Shown here: positions 10,204 through 20,864 of the stretch, piece after piece | How the letters are laid out: every line of letters begins with the position of its first letter | Numbering within the stretch: the first letter of the stretch is position 1 | Assembly (NCBI GenBank): GCA_031761405.1 | Contig: JASEVX010000003.1 | Location: 148,958,555 to 149,022,554, forward strand | From: Serripes groenlandicus | Taxonomy: Eukaryota > Mollusca > Bivalvia > Cardiida > Cardiidae | DNA length: 64,000 nt | Direction: 5' to 3' | Notes under the pieces: model-generated | Told to the model about the DNA's origin: nothing | What the model saw: only the letters and a program-made list of their open reading frames with translations | The model's database searches: none | Program-made: the position numbers and the translations under genes

Positions 10204-10520
10204 GGTTGTAATGGCAGGTCGCCTTGGTGCTCAGGATTCGAGGGCTTGGCGTGAAACGGATGTAACTAAAAACCTTTTGACCCCTTTGTAAACAATGAAA
10301 ATTTAGGTGCCATTGCTCAAAACGAGCAATGACACCTAAATTTCCATTGTTTACAAAGAAAAATGATTTAACACTTATAAAGACTTTATGGCGAGGTGAT
10401 AAACCTTGGTAAAAAAATACAAATTTTAGTTACAGCCAATTTACGCCAAGCCCTCGTCTTGCAATACGACTGACTTGCTGGTGAACTGGGCTAGTGGTAC
10501 TGGTAACTTACCAAGGATTC
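10204..10520 (+). mobile_element. Dispersed retroposon-like repeat, interrupted by family-2 MITE
   Basis: TGTAATGGCAGGTCGCCTTGGTGCTCAGG (before 10240) and AATACGACTGACTTGCTGGTG..AGTGGTACTGGTAACTTACC (after 10455) match 25583-25741 and the reverse complement of 19706-19876. The shared order shows one repeat split by the MITE. Confidence 0.6.
10240..10455 (+). mobile_element. Family-2 palindromic MITE (216 bp)
   Basis: Terminal inverted repeats GAGGGCTTGGCG...TGTAACTAAAA and the reverse complement at the right end (ending CGCCAAGCCCTC). A 73-base inner palindrome (10285-10357) is centred on ATTGCTCAAAACGAGCAAT. A second copy of matching length lies at 30977-31193 in the opposite orientation. 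No ORF; superfamily not assigned because no target duplication is clear. Confidence 0.88.
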
Positions 10521-10835
10521 GCCACAATATATCTGTGAAAAATTGTTCAAAGTTAAATTAAACACCATTCAACATATTGTTCACCGTAGCGAAAATCATG
10601 TATTTTTCCTATCATTTTTCAATGTATACATGTATGAATATTCCAAGTAAATAACAATCAACCCCTTTGTGAAAACACTTAATTCTTTAAGGGTATGTGT
10701 GAAAAAAAGACCAGTTATTTTAGTGTATGAGTTTCATAAATCTTGTGAAAAGTAATAAAAAAGCAAATTATCACCTGGCTGTTAGGTATAGATTGGTAAA
10801 TGATAATCTGCTATAATACTGACAGCCAATACTCA
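10521..10835. other. No feature seen
   Basis: AT-rich spacer with no gene or repeat signal. Confidence 0.45.
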
Positions 10836-11047
10836 TTTACCCTTTCCCACATTCAACAAATTTGCAGCAGACATCTTTGAGAACATGTAGGCAAACATGT
10901 AGAATATCTATATATTATAGTTTAATTATTGAATAGAGTTGAAAACATTGTGGCAAAAAGAGACATTGCTCATTTATGAGCATTTTCTCCTTTTGCCACA
11001 ATGTTTTCCAAAGCTGTCGAAGGTTTCTATATGTGGAAAATGGTTTA
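10836..11047 (+). mobile_element. CCCTTTCCC MITE, older type
   Basis: CCCTTTCCCACATTCAACAAATTTGCAGCAG left end; core TTGCTCATTTATGAGCA; right end eroded (TATGTGGAAAATGGTTTA). Confidence 0.85.
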
Positions 11048-11094
11048 TTGTAGAGAAGATGATAAAAATTGAAAGATTAATTTTAGGATTTATT

Positions 11095-11187
11095 AATCAA
11101 CTTGCAGACAACATTTGAAAACATTTTGGAAAACGGAGAAAAAGCTCAACATGAGCATTTTCGTTTGTTGAATAATAACGTTTTTCA
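11095..11187 (+). mobile_element. CCCTTTCCC MITE fragment
   Basis: CTTGCAGACAACATTTGAAAACATTTTGG and a decayed AAGCTCAACATGAGCATTTTC core. Confidence 0.55.
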
Positions 11188-11418
11188 TTAACCCTTTCCC
11201 TCATACGACAATTCTGCAGCAGACGACTTTGAACGTATTTTGTCAAAACATAGAAAATCTCAATAATTGAATGGATAACCTATGACAAAAAGTGGAAAAC
11301 ATTGTGGCAAAAGGAGAAATTGCACGTTTTGTGCAATTTCTTCTTTTGTCACTATGTTTTCAAAAGGCCGTCTGCTGCAGAGGCGTCAGAAAGCATCTAT
11401 ATGAGGGAAAAGGGTTAA
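11188..11418 (+). mobile_element. CCCTTTCCC MITE, full length (231 bp)
   Basis: TTAA at 11188 and 11415; young CAC-core copy, nearly identical to 9327-9556 and 22811-23042. Confidence 0.95.
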
Positions 11419-11500
11419 AAGGGAATCTCCATATTTTTGCCAAGACCTTTTCAAAATCATCTGCTGCAGATTTGTTGTATGTGTGAAAGATTTCAAGTTC
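11419..11500 (-). mobile_element. CCCTTTCCC MITE, right arm only
   Basis: AATCTCCATATTTTTGCC..CAAAATCATCTGCTGCAGATTTGTTGTATGTGTGAAAG, directly after the full copy. Confidence 0.65.
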
Positions 11501-12034
11501 TTACTGTCTTCATTTATATGCTCTAAACTGTATACCCTACTACTGATATGTAATACATGTAGACGAAAATTTATGAAATTATTTTGGTAAAAGGAGCTTT
11601 TAGACAAGGGGTTTCTTTCTCCAGAATGTTTGCAACTTTCCTACGGTTTGAGTAAACACAATTATACAGAAATCAAAAACTCGTTTTAGTATTAAATTTA
11701 CATTAAATTACTTTTTTTAAGGTATATATATGACATAACGGGTTGAAAGCTTTTCTTTGGTAGATGGAGTTAATCGGTGTCATCGTCATAGACATTTAGA
11801 CTGGTTATCACCGAATTCACTCCCTAAACCTGTTTCAAAAGCAGACTGGTTCACAAAAGAAGGATGAATAGAAGGTTTCCGATTTCAATTTATGATCTAC
11901 GTGAATTGTGTAAAAAAGAGATAGGATTTTAAGATGAGATATGGGATGGTTTTAAAGATTTATTAGATGATATTAGAGTTATCCTAATATTTACTGCTTG
12001 ACATACACTCAGGTTCATTTCCCTTCAACTCTTT
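11501..12034. other. Spacer; faint MITE core near 11575-11625
   Basis: TATTTTGGTAAAAGGAGC..CCAGAATGTTTGCAAC is a possible core relic. Otherwise nothing recognised. Confidence 0.4.
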
Positions 12035-12187
12035 GTGACATGCAGATGCCATTTTGAAACATCTGTAGCAGACGACTTTTGAAAACATTGTGACAAATTG
12101 CCACAATGATTTCAACTCCTATTCAATAATTTGCAGGTATTTTTAAAGTCTTCTGCTTCAGATTTGTTGTATGTGGGAAAAGGTTGA
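12035..12187 (-). mobile_element. CCCTTTCCC MITE, core deleted
   Basis: ATCTGTAGCAGACGACTTTTGAAAACATTGTGACAAATTGCCACAATG: the core hairpin is gone, joining GTGACAAA to TTGCCACAA. Right arm CTTCTGCTTCAGATTTGTTGTATGTGGGAAAAGG. Confidence 0.75.
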
Positions 12188-12467
12188 GACTTTACTCATA
12201 TATTTCCCCTGATCATTATGTCTGTCTGTATGTGTAGTAAAGTAACCTTCCCAGCTGTCCTTAACAAGGCTAATTACCTACCTGGGTGCACATCAGATCA
12301 TACATAATGATGTAACTTTACCTTAGATACACCCTGTACCAAAAACTCACAAACTCGTTGAACAGTCCCAATGTTAATTCTATACCAAAAAAAATAGGGT
12401 TAGGGAATTAGTTTCCCATTATTGTTATTATGATATGATGAAATAAAGTCTTATCACTTTCTGTTGC
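12188..12467. other. No feature seen
   Basis: No coding or repeat signal. Confidence 0.45.
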
Positions 12468-12655
12468 CTTTACAGCAGATGATTTTGAAAAATGTGTGGT
12501 AAAAGGAGAAATTGCTCATGATGAGCAATTTCTTCTTTTGCCACAAGTTTTTTAACTTTGTTCAATAATTTTTTTTCATTTCTGGAGAGTTCTCATATTG
12601 TTGACTAATTGTCTACAAAGTCATCTGCTGCATATGTGTTTTATGTTGGAAAAAT
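12468..12655 (-). mobile_element. CCCTTTCCC MITE, left end eroded
   Basis: Strong core GAGAAATTGCTCATGATGAGCAATTTCTTC; right arm GTCATCTGCTGCATATGTG. Confidence 0.75.
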
Positions 12656-12939
12656 GTGGCGAATCAAATATATTGAAGGCTTCTACTTTGTTATAAATCT
12701 ATATGAGCAATATGTATGTGCAAGTGTCTAAGTGTCAAATCATAAAAATAATAATAAAGACTTTATTTTTATATAAAATGTTTGTCCCAGTATTTAGCAT
12801 GATTCAATTTGTTGGCATTCTTTGTTCTCAATTTTTACTCTGTGTATCATATTATATTAACACTTTTGATAATTTAAATTCATGAAATTATTTAAGGATT
12901 AAAAAGATTAGCCCCTTGCTCTTAAACAGTCAAGTATTG

Positions 12940-13045
12940 TTACATCTGCAGCAGCCAACTTTTAATAAAAGTGTGGACTAAAAATAAAATGGTTGCTTGG
13001 AGCTATTTCTCCTTATCTCACAATGTTTTCTACTCCAACTCTAAG
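12940..13045 (-). mobile_element. CCCTTTCCC MITE fragment
   Basis: ATCTGCAGCAGCCAACTTTT..GGAGCTATTTCTCCTTATCTCACAATGTTTTC. Confidence 0.55.
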
Positions 13046-13376
13046 TTGTTCATTTATACTTCTGTATGTAAGATCTGTTGGTACAATATTGTCAGCTTTG
13101 AGGTTCAAAATTAAGTCTGCTCAGGCAATGATTGAGGGGATTATATGTAAAAAAGACATATTGTTTTACGAAGGTCAACTTCTTAACTGGATTAAAGGTA
13201 CTTGGCATGTGTCATAAACACACTTATTTGACTCGGATTACTGCATCGTGACCCTTTTCCTGCACTGGTATCAAGTTCTCTTCGGTTTTTAAGGTTTGAA
13301 AGAAAGCGAAATCAAACCTGTGAAAAGTATACATACACACTTAGACTCACTACTGCTCTAATGCTCATTGATTCTT
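13046..13376. other. No feature seen
   Basis: The 74-codon frame at 12993-13217 overlaps MITE debris and has no support. Confidence 0.45.
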
Positions 13377-13597
13377 TTAACCCTTTCCCTCATATAGACG
13401 CTTTCTGATGCCTCTGCAGCAGACAGCTTTTTGTAAACATAGTGACAAAAGAAGAAATTGCACAAAACGTGCAATTTCTTCTTTTGCCACAATGTTTTCC
13501 ATTTTTAGTCATAGGTTATCCATTCAATTATAGAGATTTTCTATTTTTTGACCAAAAGTCGTCTGCTGCAGAATTGTCGTATTAGGGAAAGGGTTAA
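13377..13597 (-). mobile_element. CCCTTTCCC MITE, full length (221 bp)
   Basis: TTAA at 13377 and 13594; CAC-core. A ten-base deletion removes the bases before the right CGTCTGCTGCAG. Confidence 0.93.
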
Positions 13598-13839
13598 TTG
13601 TAACGGAAGAACAAGAAATTCTGAAACAAAGCATGTAATTTTCGCAATTTTTATAACTGTGCTATTCAACTTCACTTTCATGCTACTTTTGAAATCAACT
13701 TGCAACTGATGTAACATTTTGACTTTAAAATGAAATATCAGGTGAAAAGAATGAAAATATTGCCTGATGAATGCATAAGTTAACTCGACAGACATCTTAA
13801 AAAAATAATTGAGGCTAAAGTACCTTATCTATTACAGTA

Positions 13840-13990
13840 TCATTATTGAATAAAATTGAAAGCGTTGCGGCAAAAGGAGAAAATTGCTCATTATCTCTAA
13901 TCTGGTATGGGAAAAGGTAAATTACAGACAAAATAAAAAGACAAATTTGTCTGCTGTGTGAAATGTTGTCTCTATCAGAGAAAGGGTTAA
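13840..13990 (+). mobile_element. CCCTTTCCC MITE, partial
   Basis: ATTGAATAAAATTGAAAGCGTTGCGGCAAAAGGAG is followed by a disordered right half; TTAA at 13987-13990. Confidence 0.6.
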
Positions 13991-14178
13991 TTTTCATTTT
14001 GCTTGAAATGGTTTAATCTTGTTATAGCAGATTTAATAGTATTTAAAATAGGAAAAGGTAACAAAGTCAATGAGTTCCCACACACAAAATGATTCATTAG
14101 CTATTACCTTGTTGTAATAAGATTGTAGTGAAGTCACAGTTTAAAATTTGTAATAATAATGATGATGGACACTGCAGG

Positions 14179-14336
14179 TTATCCCTTTCCCACATACAAC
14201 AAATCTGCAACATACAACTTTGAAAACATAGTGCCAAAAACCTGATCATGAGCAATTTCACCTTTGGCCACAATGTTTTCAAAAAGTAATTTGCTGCTAT
14301 TGCGTCAAAATGCGCCTGCAGGTGGGAAAGGGTTAA
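14179..14336 (+). mobile_element. CCCTTTCCC MITE, internally deleted (158 bp)
   Basis: Left TTATCCCTTTCCCACATACAACAAATCTGCAACA, right TGCGTCAAAATGCGCCTGCAGGTGGGAAAGGG and TTAA at 14333. The spacer and left core arm are lost. Confidence 0.85.
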
Positions 14337-15515
14337 TTAAGGTGATGGTGAAGAAAACAGGAGCAATACCTTTGTTCTTGTTTCATGTTCTGTATATAAA
14401 ACCTTTCTGATTCAATCAAACCAATTTACATAATCTTTCAAACACCTTTTGGCTTGGTAGATGTCATTAGCTTGTCATGAATGTGTTCAAAGGTGTAAAA
14501 ATCTATTTTCGGGGTATGTCGGTGAAAACTATCATTTGTCTTGACATCATAAAGTGTTCAAGTTTAGTGATCTGATTGGTTACCGCTGGGCAGGTGTACG
14601 ATAGTATCATGACTTTTTTACACAATGTCAAAATTACCAACTTTAGCGTCTTGGCAATTAATCGTAAACCTGAGCACATAATATGGAAGATGGGTTTTAT
14701 GAATAGGACGCTCAGATCTACATAGCAAGAGATTTACGAGTGTCAGTAGGTGTCAATATCCACCCGGCGGGTCGTATTGGGTAAAAAATATCACTTTTGT
14801 GTCATAAATTAATTTTTTCACGGATTCCAGAGATTTATTTCTTCCTCCCTTTTCATTAGATAAATTAGCATTGGGCTCTGCTGAAACTTCTAGTTCATTG
14901 TTGATTTAAATATTAAAACCTTGTCTATTTGCATGACACCATAAATAATTGTGTAGAAGAATACCTAACGTTTTTGGGAATGAAAAGCATTTTGATTCTG
15001 CATCATGAGATCCTGACTTTGAGAATTGATCGATGAAAAGAAGTAGCAAAATCCTTTCAATTAAGGTCATATCCTAAAGCTTATTGCCATTTGTTTGTAA
15101 TTCTGATTTTTCAAAAAACGAAACCCAACACTCGTTGTTATAGAAATCCTTAAAGTCAACTGATTCATATCTGAGTCATATGCATGAGTGAAGAGTTGAT
15201 CTCCATCCCTATACCTGATATGAAATTTAAAGCTCTTCCAAATAACACCAGCATGAGTTATGCTTGATGAAGATTGCAGAAGAAAAATGGGGGAAATTTG
15301 TGAAATAATGTATGTATTATATATATTGAAATAATGCAGATTTGTGTGTAACCCTGCGTAGCATGGTAGGCACTTAGGGATTACTTTTTTTTTTGTCCGG
15401 CGTCTGTCCGTCACTTTTTTTCTTCACACTTTTGACCAGCGTCTGTCTGGCACACTTTCAAATCCGCGGAGCACTCCATTCTAGTTTTATTATCATTTTC
15501 CTGCATTGTTTTCCT
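14337..15515. other. Unique-looking spacer with one 115-codon minus frame
   Basis: A minus frame at 15414-15067 is not MITE-derived. Inside it, on the minus strand, a pyrimidine tract ending CAAG precedes a short open block (ITHAGVIWKSFKFHI) that ends ATATCAG then GTATAG. This weakly resembles a 48-base exon but is not strong enough to call. Near 15390-15450 are duplicated GCGTCTGTC motifs. Confidence 0.35.
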
Positions 15516-15519
15516 ATAT

Positions 15520-15709
15520 TCGACTGATCAGCAGTAAATGCCTTAGAACATTTCTGTAAATGAAAGAATAAATATTAAATAAAGGTGAAAAAATAATGGA
15601 AAGATGATAAATTGCTCATTATGAGAGCAATTTCTTGTTTTGCCACAATGTTTTCAAAATTTGTCTGTTGCAGCTGCATGTGCGAAATGGTTAGCTACGT
15701 AAGGGTTAA
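15520..15709 (+). mobile_element. CCCTTTCCC MITE, decayed
   Basis: Core AAATTGCTCATTATGAGAGCAATTTC near 15610-15635; right TTGTCTGTTGCAGCTGCATGTGCG and TTAA at 15706. Confidence 0.65.
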
Positions 15710-16135
15710 TAATCGGTTCCTTGGAGCTGGAGATCAAAAAGGGGTACCTGATGGATTAGGATTATAGTCAGCGGTTCCATTATGTGGTTATGAATAGATA
15801 ATAAGGATCTCTTTTGTGTCTTTTGACAGTTTAATGGTTGGAAATAGAAATAAAGACTTCTCCAAAATTGATTTTTATTGAAAACGTTAAATAGAGAGCT
15901 GTGTAGTTGAATGCCTAGGACAATTAACCCTGAGCGATGGTCAGACCAGATATACACGCCGTTGTTGTGTTTGTTTAAAACTGATATAATGCACACGTTT
16001 TTGTTGGTTAATTATTCTAAAACTGCTATGATTGTTTGTTTTTGAAGGTTTAGGTTTAAAAAGGAGCCTATAAGGTTTCAAAATTAATATCCCTCTTACC
16101 TGATGCCCTTGTTGGAAAACAAACCAATAGGCAGA
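15710..16135. other. No feature seen
   Basis: A minus 96-codon frame (15996-15706) has no recognised motif and probably arises by chance. Confidence 0.45.
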
Positions 16136-16318
16136 GCTCTAAATAAGGGGCAATTTGCGTGTTCTGAAGTCATTATTTGACCCTCTAACCCTATGTTGTG
16201 GGTACTCAAAAGAATCGTCTCAGTGAGACGATTCTGTTGAGTACCCACAACATAGGACTTGCTTGGATTATAAAAGAGATATATGGGGGAAAGCAGCTGT
16301 TTGTCCCTTCTTATCTGG
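16136..16318. mobile_element. Family-3 hairpin element, copy 1
   Basis: Contains a 67-base hairpin (16190-16256): arms of 31 bases starting CCTATGTTGTGGGTACTC, one mismatch, loop CAGTG. Flanks match copy 2 at 61606-61794. Loose terminal inverted repeats near CTAAATAAGGGG and its reverse partner TTATCTGG suggest boundaries of about 183 bp. Confidence 0.75.
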
Positions 16319-16455
16319 ACCTGAATAGGTTCCTAAATATTAGTTGAATCAAATAAAAGTTTAGCATATTTGTTTATTGACTCTTCCTAGTTTTAAGAAA
16401 TTACATTACCTAGGAAATGATAATAGACAACTTTGTGTCAACTGTATTTAGTTAT

Positions 16456-16686
16456 TTAACCCTTTCCCTCACATAGACGCTTTCTGACGCCTCTGCAGCA
16501 GACGGCTTTTTGAAAACATAGTGACAAAAGAAGAAATTGCTCAAAACAAGCAAATTCTCCTTTTGCTACAATGTTTTCCACTTTTAGTCATAGGTTATCC
16601 ATTCATTTATAGAGATTTTCTATTTTATTGACAAAATATGTTCAAAATCGTCTGCTGCAGAATTGTCTTATGACGGAAAGGGTTAA
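16456..16686 (-). mobile_element. CCCTTTCCC MITE, full length (231 bp)
   Basis: TTAA at 16456 and 16683; core of CTC type (TTGCTCAAAACAAGCAA). Confidence 0.94.
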
Positions 16687-17130
16687 CACAGCCTTTCCTA
16701 AGTAATATGCCAGTTCTTGATACAGTCTTTATGCCATTCACTAGCCTTCAGTGCCATGTACAATTTATTGGATATTCTTAATTTCTATTATAATCTTAAC
16801 TTTTCAGTCACAAAGTTCAAAAAAGGCCATGGTCTTTTCACAATGATATAACACACAGATTTGAGTCAAATTTATCAATATGGGGTAGTTGGAGTGACAT
16901 CCATGGGCCCTAATCTGACAATTGTCCCCTCTCTGCTGGACTTCGGCTAAATATCACAGGACCAGACCTAAACATTCGCACCTTGTCTCCCCAATGTCAT
17001 AATCCTTTCTAATGACTACTGTTGATTTCCCTGTGGGTGGGGTAAGACTACAATGCCAGTTGACCCTTACTTTACCAAGTCTTATTTGAAGGGCACACTT
17101 TTGACCAAATGGCTCTCCTCATCCTTTTAA
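16687..17130. other. No feature seen
   Basis: No coding or repeat structure that I can defend. Confidence 0.4.
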
Positions 17131-17335
17131 GACAACATTTACTTGAAATTTGCTGGTTTTTGCATCAAACAACTGACAGAAAACAAATATGCTCAAATGT
17201 GAGTAAATTTCCTTTTCTCAAAATATTTTCTACTCATCAAAAATACATTTAATTTCACCAGTTTGTTCATTTTTTCCCTAAAATATTTTCAATTAGGGAG
17301 AGTCTAAAAATACATCAGAGAAAGTGTTAATGGTG
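17131..17335 (-). mobile_element. Very decayed MITE, tentative
   Basis: Order of GCATCAAACAACTGAC, ATATGCTCAAATGTGAG.., CAAAATATTTTC and a final GAGAAAGTGTTAA matches the family only loosely. Confidence 0.35.
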
Positions 17336-17795
17336 GACAAATTGATCAGGACTGGATTGTCTTGGTGACAAAGTTCAATCAATCTGATTACAGGTTGCTT
17401 CGGAAATGCTGGGAGAGAAATGTATTGCCAAGGGAACAGTACAAAAACTAGAAAAAGTGTCCTTTGATTTGTAGAAAGTTGATTAGCTTGTGTTTGTATG
17501 TCATAAAGCATTCTGCCATTTTGTTTTTAACGAGTACCCCATTGTTGGCTGTTATATTTTATGGTCATTAGGCGGCAGCAGCTGTATTTGCACCTTGAGT
17601 ATGTCACCTATTGATCACCGAAGAAGTGGACAGTTTCAGATGGTTTATGTATGTGCATGATTCGCATATTGACCACCCCAATGATTGACAAAGTTTAAGG
17701 AAATCATTTGCATTTTGTCAAAATGAATGATGTCCTTTTGTATTCTAATAAATTGTGCATTGTTACGTTACACATGATCATACCTTTACTAGACA
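17336..17795. other. No feature seen
   Basis: A 72-codon minus frame (17511-17293) is unsupported. Confidence 0.45.
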
Positions 17796-17997
17796 TGTCC
17801 AACATACAACAAAACAGCATGAGACGACTTTGAAAACATCTATCCATTACTATGGAAAATCTCTGTAAAGAAAAGTTTAATTATTGAAATGAATTTAATA
17901 ACAATTGTGGCAACAGGAAAAATAGCGCATGACAATATTTTCAAAGGTTGTCTGCTGCAGAGGCATCAAAATGGATCTCCATGTAGGAAAGGGTTAA
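17796..17997 (+). mobile_element. CCCTTTCCC MITE, decayed
   Basis: CCAACATACAACAAAACAG left, GTTGTCTGCTGCAGAGGCATCAAAATG right, TTAA at 17994. Confidence 0.75.
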
Positions 17998-18798
17998 ATC
18001 AAGACCACAAACTGTATGTTTAAACGTACCAAAGGTTTGTTGGTTGTTTGGTTATTTCCATGTGAGGCTGTCAGTGAGTTTCAATGTCCTTGATTTTTCT
18101 CTTTGAATTTAACTATTTCCACAGTGAGAATGTGCGAGGGATTTTAAATAGAAACATTTGTTGATAGTTAAGATTATCTTAAAAAAAGACAGAAAATATT
18201 ATGGGAAAACGAGCATCAAATGTTTTCTTACTCTGAAATTGTTTAGAAAACTTGAGGTTAAGAAATCAACCGCATTCTAACAAAGTTTTATGGGAAAATC
18301 CCGCATTAAAAATTAAATTGTGGGCAAGGCTGATCAAGGAAAACATCTTTGTATTTCCCTTTTATAAATGAGCGCTACATTCTCTGTTATATTCAACAGA
18401 TGAGTTAAAACAAGAGATAAAAAACAGCTACTTCTAGTCTGTATTGAAATGTATATATCTTCCATGACATTGTATTACAGGTTATACAAATTACAATATA
18501 ATCCTTTTTGGGAGGGGGGCCTTTGTATTAATTAAATTTGCTTTTGATTTTGGAAGAGACAACAGAAATGTAAATGAAGGAAACAATTTAAAATCAATGG
18601 ACTCACTAAGGGACTCAATCTCAATGAAAGTATAAATTGTTCATTACTCCTGGATAGTTAACCTTGCATGCCTAGATTAACTGTTCTAGATTATGCGAAC
18701 AAATTGGTAATTGAGTATTGATTTCAAATTTTCTTACATCAAAACACAGCAAATTGTCCCTTGAAGTGAGTTGACAACACAGCTGACTGTGCTGATCT
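17998..18798. other. No feature seen
   Basis: MITE-free AT-rich sequence; a G run (GGGAGGGGGGCC) near 18509. Confidence 0.45.
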
Positions 18799-19008
18799 GA
18801 ACTCTTTCCCACATGCAGATACTTTTTGATGCATTTGCAGCAGTCAACCTATGAAAATACTTATGAGCAATTTCTTCTATTGACACAATATTTACAATTC
18901 TTTTCAATAATAATTTATTATACTTTTAATTTATTGGATTCTGCCTATTTTGCCTAGATATTTTCTAAGTCTTTGGTTGTAGCTTTGTTTTATGTGGGAA
19001 AGAGTTAA
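18799..19008 (-). mobile_element. CCCTTTCCC MITE, decayed
   Basis: GAACTCTTTCCCACATGCAGATAC left end; GCAGCAGTCAACC; right TTATGTGGGAAAGAG; shares TTAA 19005-19008 with the next copy. Confidence 0.75.
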
Positions 19009-19223
19009 ACCTTTCCCACATACAGATGCTTTCTGACGCCTCTTCAGCAGACGACTTTTGAAAACATTGTGACAAATGGATAAATTGCTCACAATGAGCC
19101 ATTTTATCCATATGCAACAATGTTTTCAACTCCATTTAATAATTACAGTTCTATTTATAGAGATTTACTTGAATGTTTTCAAAGTCGGCTGCTGCGTATT
19201 TGTTTTATGTTGGAAAAAGTAAA
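19005..19223 (-). mobile_element. CCCTTTCCC MITE, older type
   Basis: ACCTTTCCCACATACAGATGC left; core AAATTGCTCACAATGAGCCATTTT; right CGGCTGCTGCGTATTTG. Confidence 0.82.
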
Positions 19224-19390
19224 CTACAAAGTCCTCTACGCCATTCACTTATAGCGTGACAGGCCTCAGTTTGTTGGTGTATTTCATACCCACTTTTTAC
19301 TCAAATGAGGTTTTGCTTTTTGTATACAGACTTTCTAGATGGTCTGTTACCTTCTCATAACTCATTTCGAGCTTTTTTTTCCATTGTAAC

Positions 19391-19576
19391 TTAACCCTTT
19401 TCCCACATATAGACGCTTTCAGATGCCTCTACAGCAGACGAGCAATTTCACCATATGCCACAATGTTTAATTTCAATGTAATAATTAAACTGTCATTAAT
19501 GAAGATTTTTCACATTTTTGATTAGATGTTTTTAAAGTCGTCTGCTGTAGAATTGCTGTTTGTGGGAAAGGGTTAA
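19391..19576 (-). mobile_element. CCCTTTCCC MITE, internally deleted (186 bp)
   Basis: TTAA at 19391 and 19573. The left core arm is deleted, so GCAGACGAGCAATTTC joins the left arm to the right core arm. Confidence 0.88.
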
Positions 19577-19705
19577 TACAGAGAATATTTGAGAACATTG
19601 TGGAAGGTGAAATGGGTATTTTTGAGAGATTTCTCCTTTTCAACTATGATAGTGCATCTAATTGTTCTTCACATTTTCTAGATATTAGTTGCAATTTTTC
19701 AAATC
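19577..19705 (+). mobile_element. MITE core remnant
   Basis: GAGAACATTGTGGAAGGTGAAATGGGTATTTTTGAGAGATTTCTCC, about 19588-19640. Confidence 0.45.
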
Positions 19706-19876
19706 ATTATTGATTGTTTGGTGTTTTATGCCGCTTAAAAACATTTTTTCAGTTATATCACGGCGATTCCTGGTCAAGTTACCAGTCCTTTAGTTCATTT
19801 ATCCTGACACCAGTCAGTCAGTCGTAATGCTTACCGTGAGCGCCAAGGAGGGCAGCCATTACTACCATGTTTAAAG
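19706..19876 (-). mobile_element. Dispersed retroposon-like repeat
   Basis: Reverse complement of 25583-25741. On the minus strand it starts GGTAGTAATGGCTGCCCTCC, continues through ACGACTGACTG and ACTGGTAACTTGACC, and ends in GCGGCATAAAACACCAAACAATCAATAAT. A 3' end with a short CAAT tail is typical of LINE or SINE copies; the superfamily is not determined. Confidence 0.6.
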
Positions 19877-20017
19877 TCTTTGGTATATGACCCAACAAAA
19901 AAAATCAGATTAGTTGAATGGAACCAGCCATGAATAAAAATCTTTATTTCCTTGAACATGTGCAATGAGGTAATTCATAGGTTGTATAGAATTTGTCATG
20001 CATCCATTTATTGGCTT

Positions 20018-20415
20018 TTAACCCTTTCCCGCATACGACAAATCTGCAGCAGACGACTTTGAAAACATAGTGACAAAATCCTGGACAATCTCTATAAAAG
20101 ATAGCTTAATTGTTAAATAAAGTCGAAAACATTGTGGCCAAAGAAGAAATTGATCATCATGAGCAATTTCACCATTGGCCAAAATCCTGCTACACACAAC
20201 TTTTTTAACCACATTTTGACACATCTGCTGCAGCCGACAAATGAAAATTATGACTGTATAAAATAAAAAAATAATTACTCCTTTTGCCACAATGTTGTCA
20301 ACTCTATTCAACATTTGATACTTTTATTTAAAGAGCTTCCATAGTTTAACCTATATGTTTTCAGTGGTCTAGATTGATGTTCAAATGTGCAGACATTCAG
20401 CAGGAAAAGGGTTAA
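20018..20415 (+). mobile_element. Composite of two nested MITE copies (398 bp)
   Basis: TTAA at 20018 and 20412. A + copy (CCCTTTCCCGCATACGAC, core TTGATCATCATGAGCAATTTC) runs into a second, - oriented copy with its own ACATTTTGACACATCTGCTGCAG, CTCCTTTTGCCACAATG and right arm. Confidence 0.75.
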
Positions 20416-20576
20416 CAAACCATTTTGATATACTGCAATATGCAAGCTGTTTCATAGTCATTCCCCCTATCCGAATGGTAACATCCCGTTGAAAAGTCTG
20501 TGTTCGCTCTGTCTCTTCCTTTTATTCATTACATCTTCTACCATCGTTATGCATGACTATATCTTTACCTCCTTTT

Positions 20577-20745
20577 AGCCATGGTGAAGTGGTTATTATG
20601 GGGGATTTGGAACCGCGCATCCTTGGTTCGATCCTCGCTTGCGGCAGTCATGGTGGAATGCTCTCTGGCAAGGCAGAATTTGCTGTGGCCGAGTGGTTAG
20701 CGAAGGGAATTTTGACCTGGGTATCCCGAGTTGGATCCCCATTTC
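20577..20745 (+). mobile_element. Tandem tRNA-like units, SINE-type head
   Basis: Two RNA polymerase III promoter-like pairs occur in series. Unit 1: A box TGGTGAAGTGG (20582-20592) and B box GGTTCGATCC (20625-20634). Unit 2: A box TGGCCGAGTGG (20686-20696), preceded by GCTG as in Ser/Leu-type tRNAs, and a degenerate B box GAGTTGGATCC (20728-20738). Neither unit shows a convincing acceptor stem, so these are tRNA-derived sequences rather than functional genes. The overlapping 74-codon frame is incidental. Confidence 0.5.
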
Positions 20746-20784
20746 CTAGCCTAGTACTCTTTACCCAGGGATCATGAATAAGTG

Positions 20785-20852
20785 AACTTCAAAATCTCTA
20801 TAAATAGAGTTGAAAAGTCCTCTGCTACAGATGTGTCTGCAAGTGAGAAAGG
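20785..20852 (+). mobile_element. MITE right-arm fragment
   Basis: ATAGAGTTGAAAAGTCCTCTGCTACAGATGTGTCTGCAAGTGAGAAAGG. Confidence 0.55.
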
Positions 20853-20864
20853 AATAACTTTAAA

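Noticed and set aside
15067..15414. 115-codon minus frame with a possible 48-base exon
   Set aside because: The acceptor is a CAAG after a mixed tract and the donor is GTATAG; too weak, and no partner exon was found.
20686..20745. Functional tRNA-Ser or tRNA-Leu gene
   Set aside because: B box carries a mismatch and no acceptor stem or anticodon arm can be drawn convincingly.
20553..20777. 74-codon + frame with good composition
   Set aside because: Overlaps two tRNA-like A/B-box units, which account for its composition.
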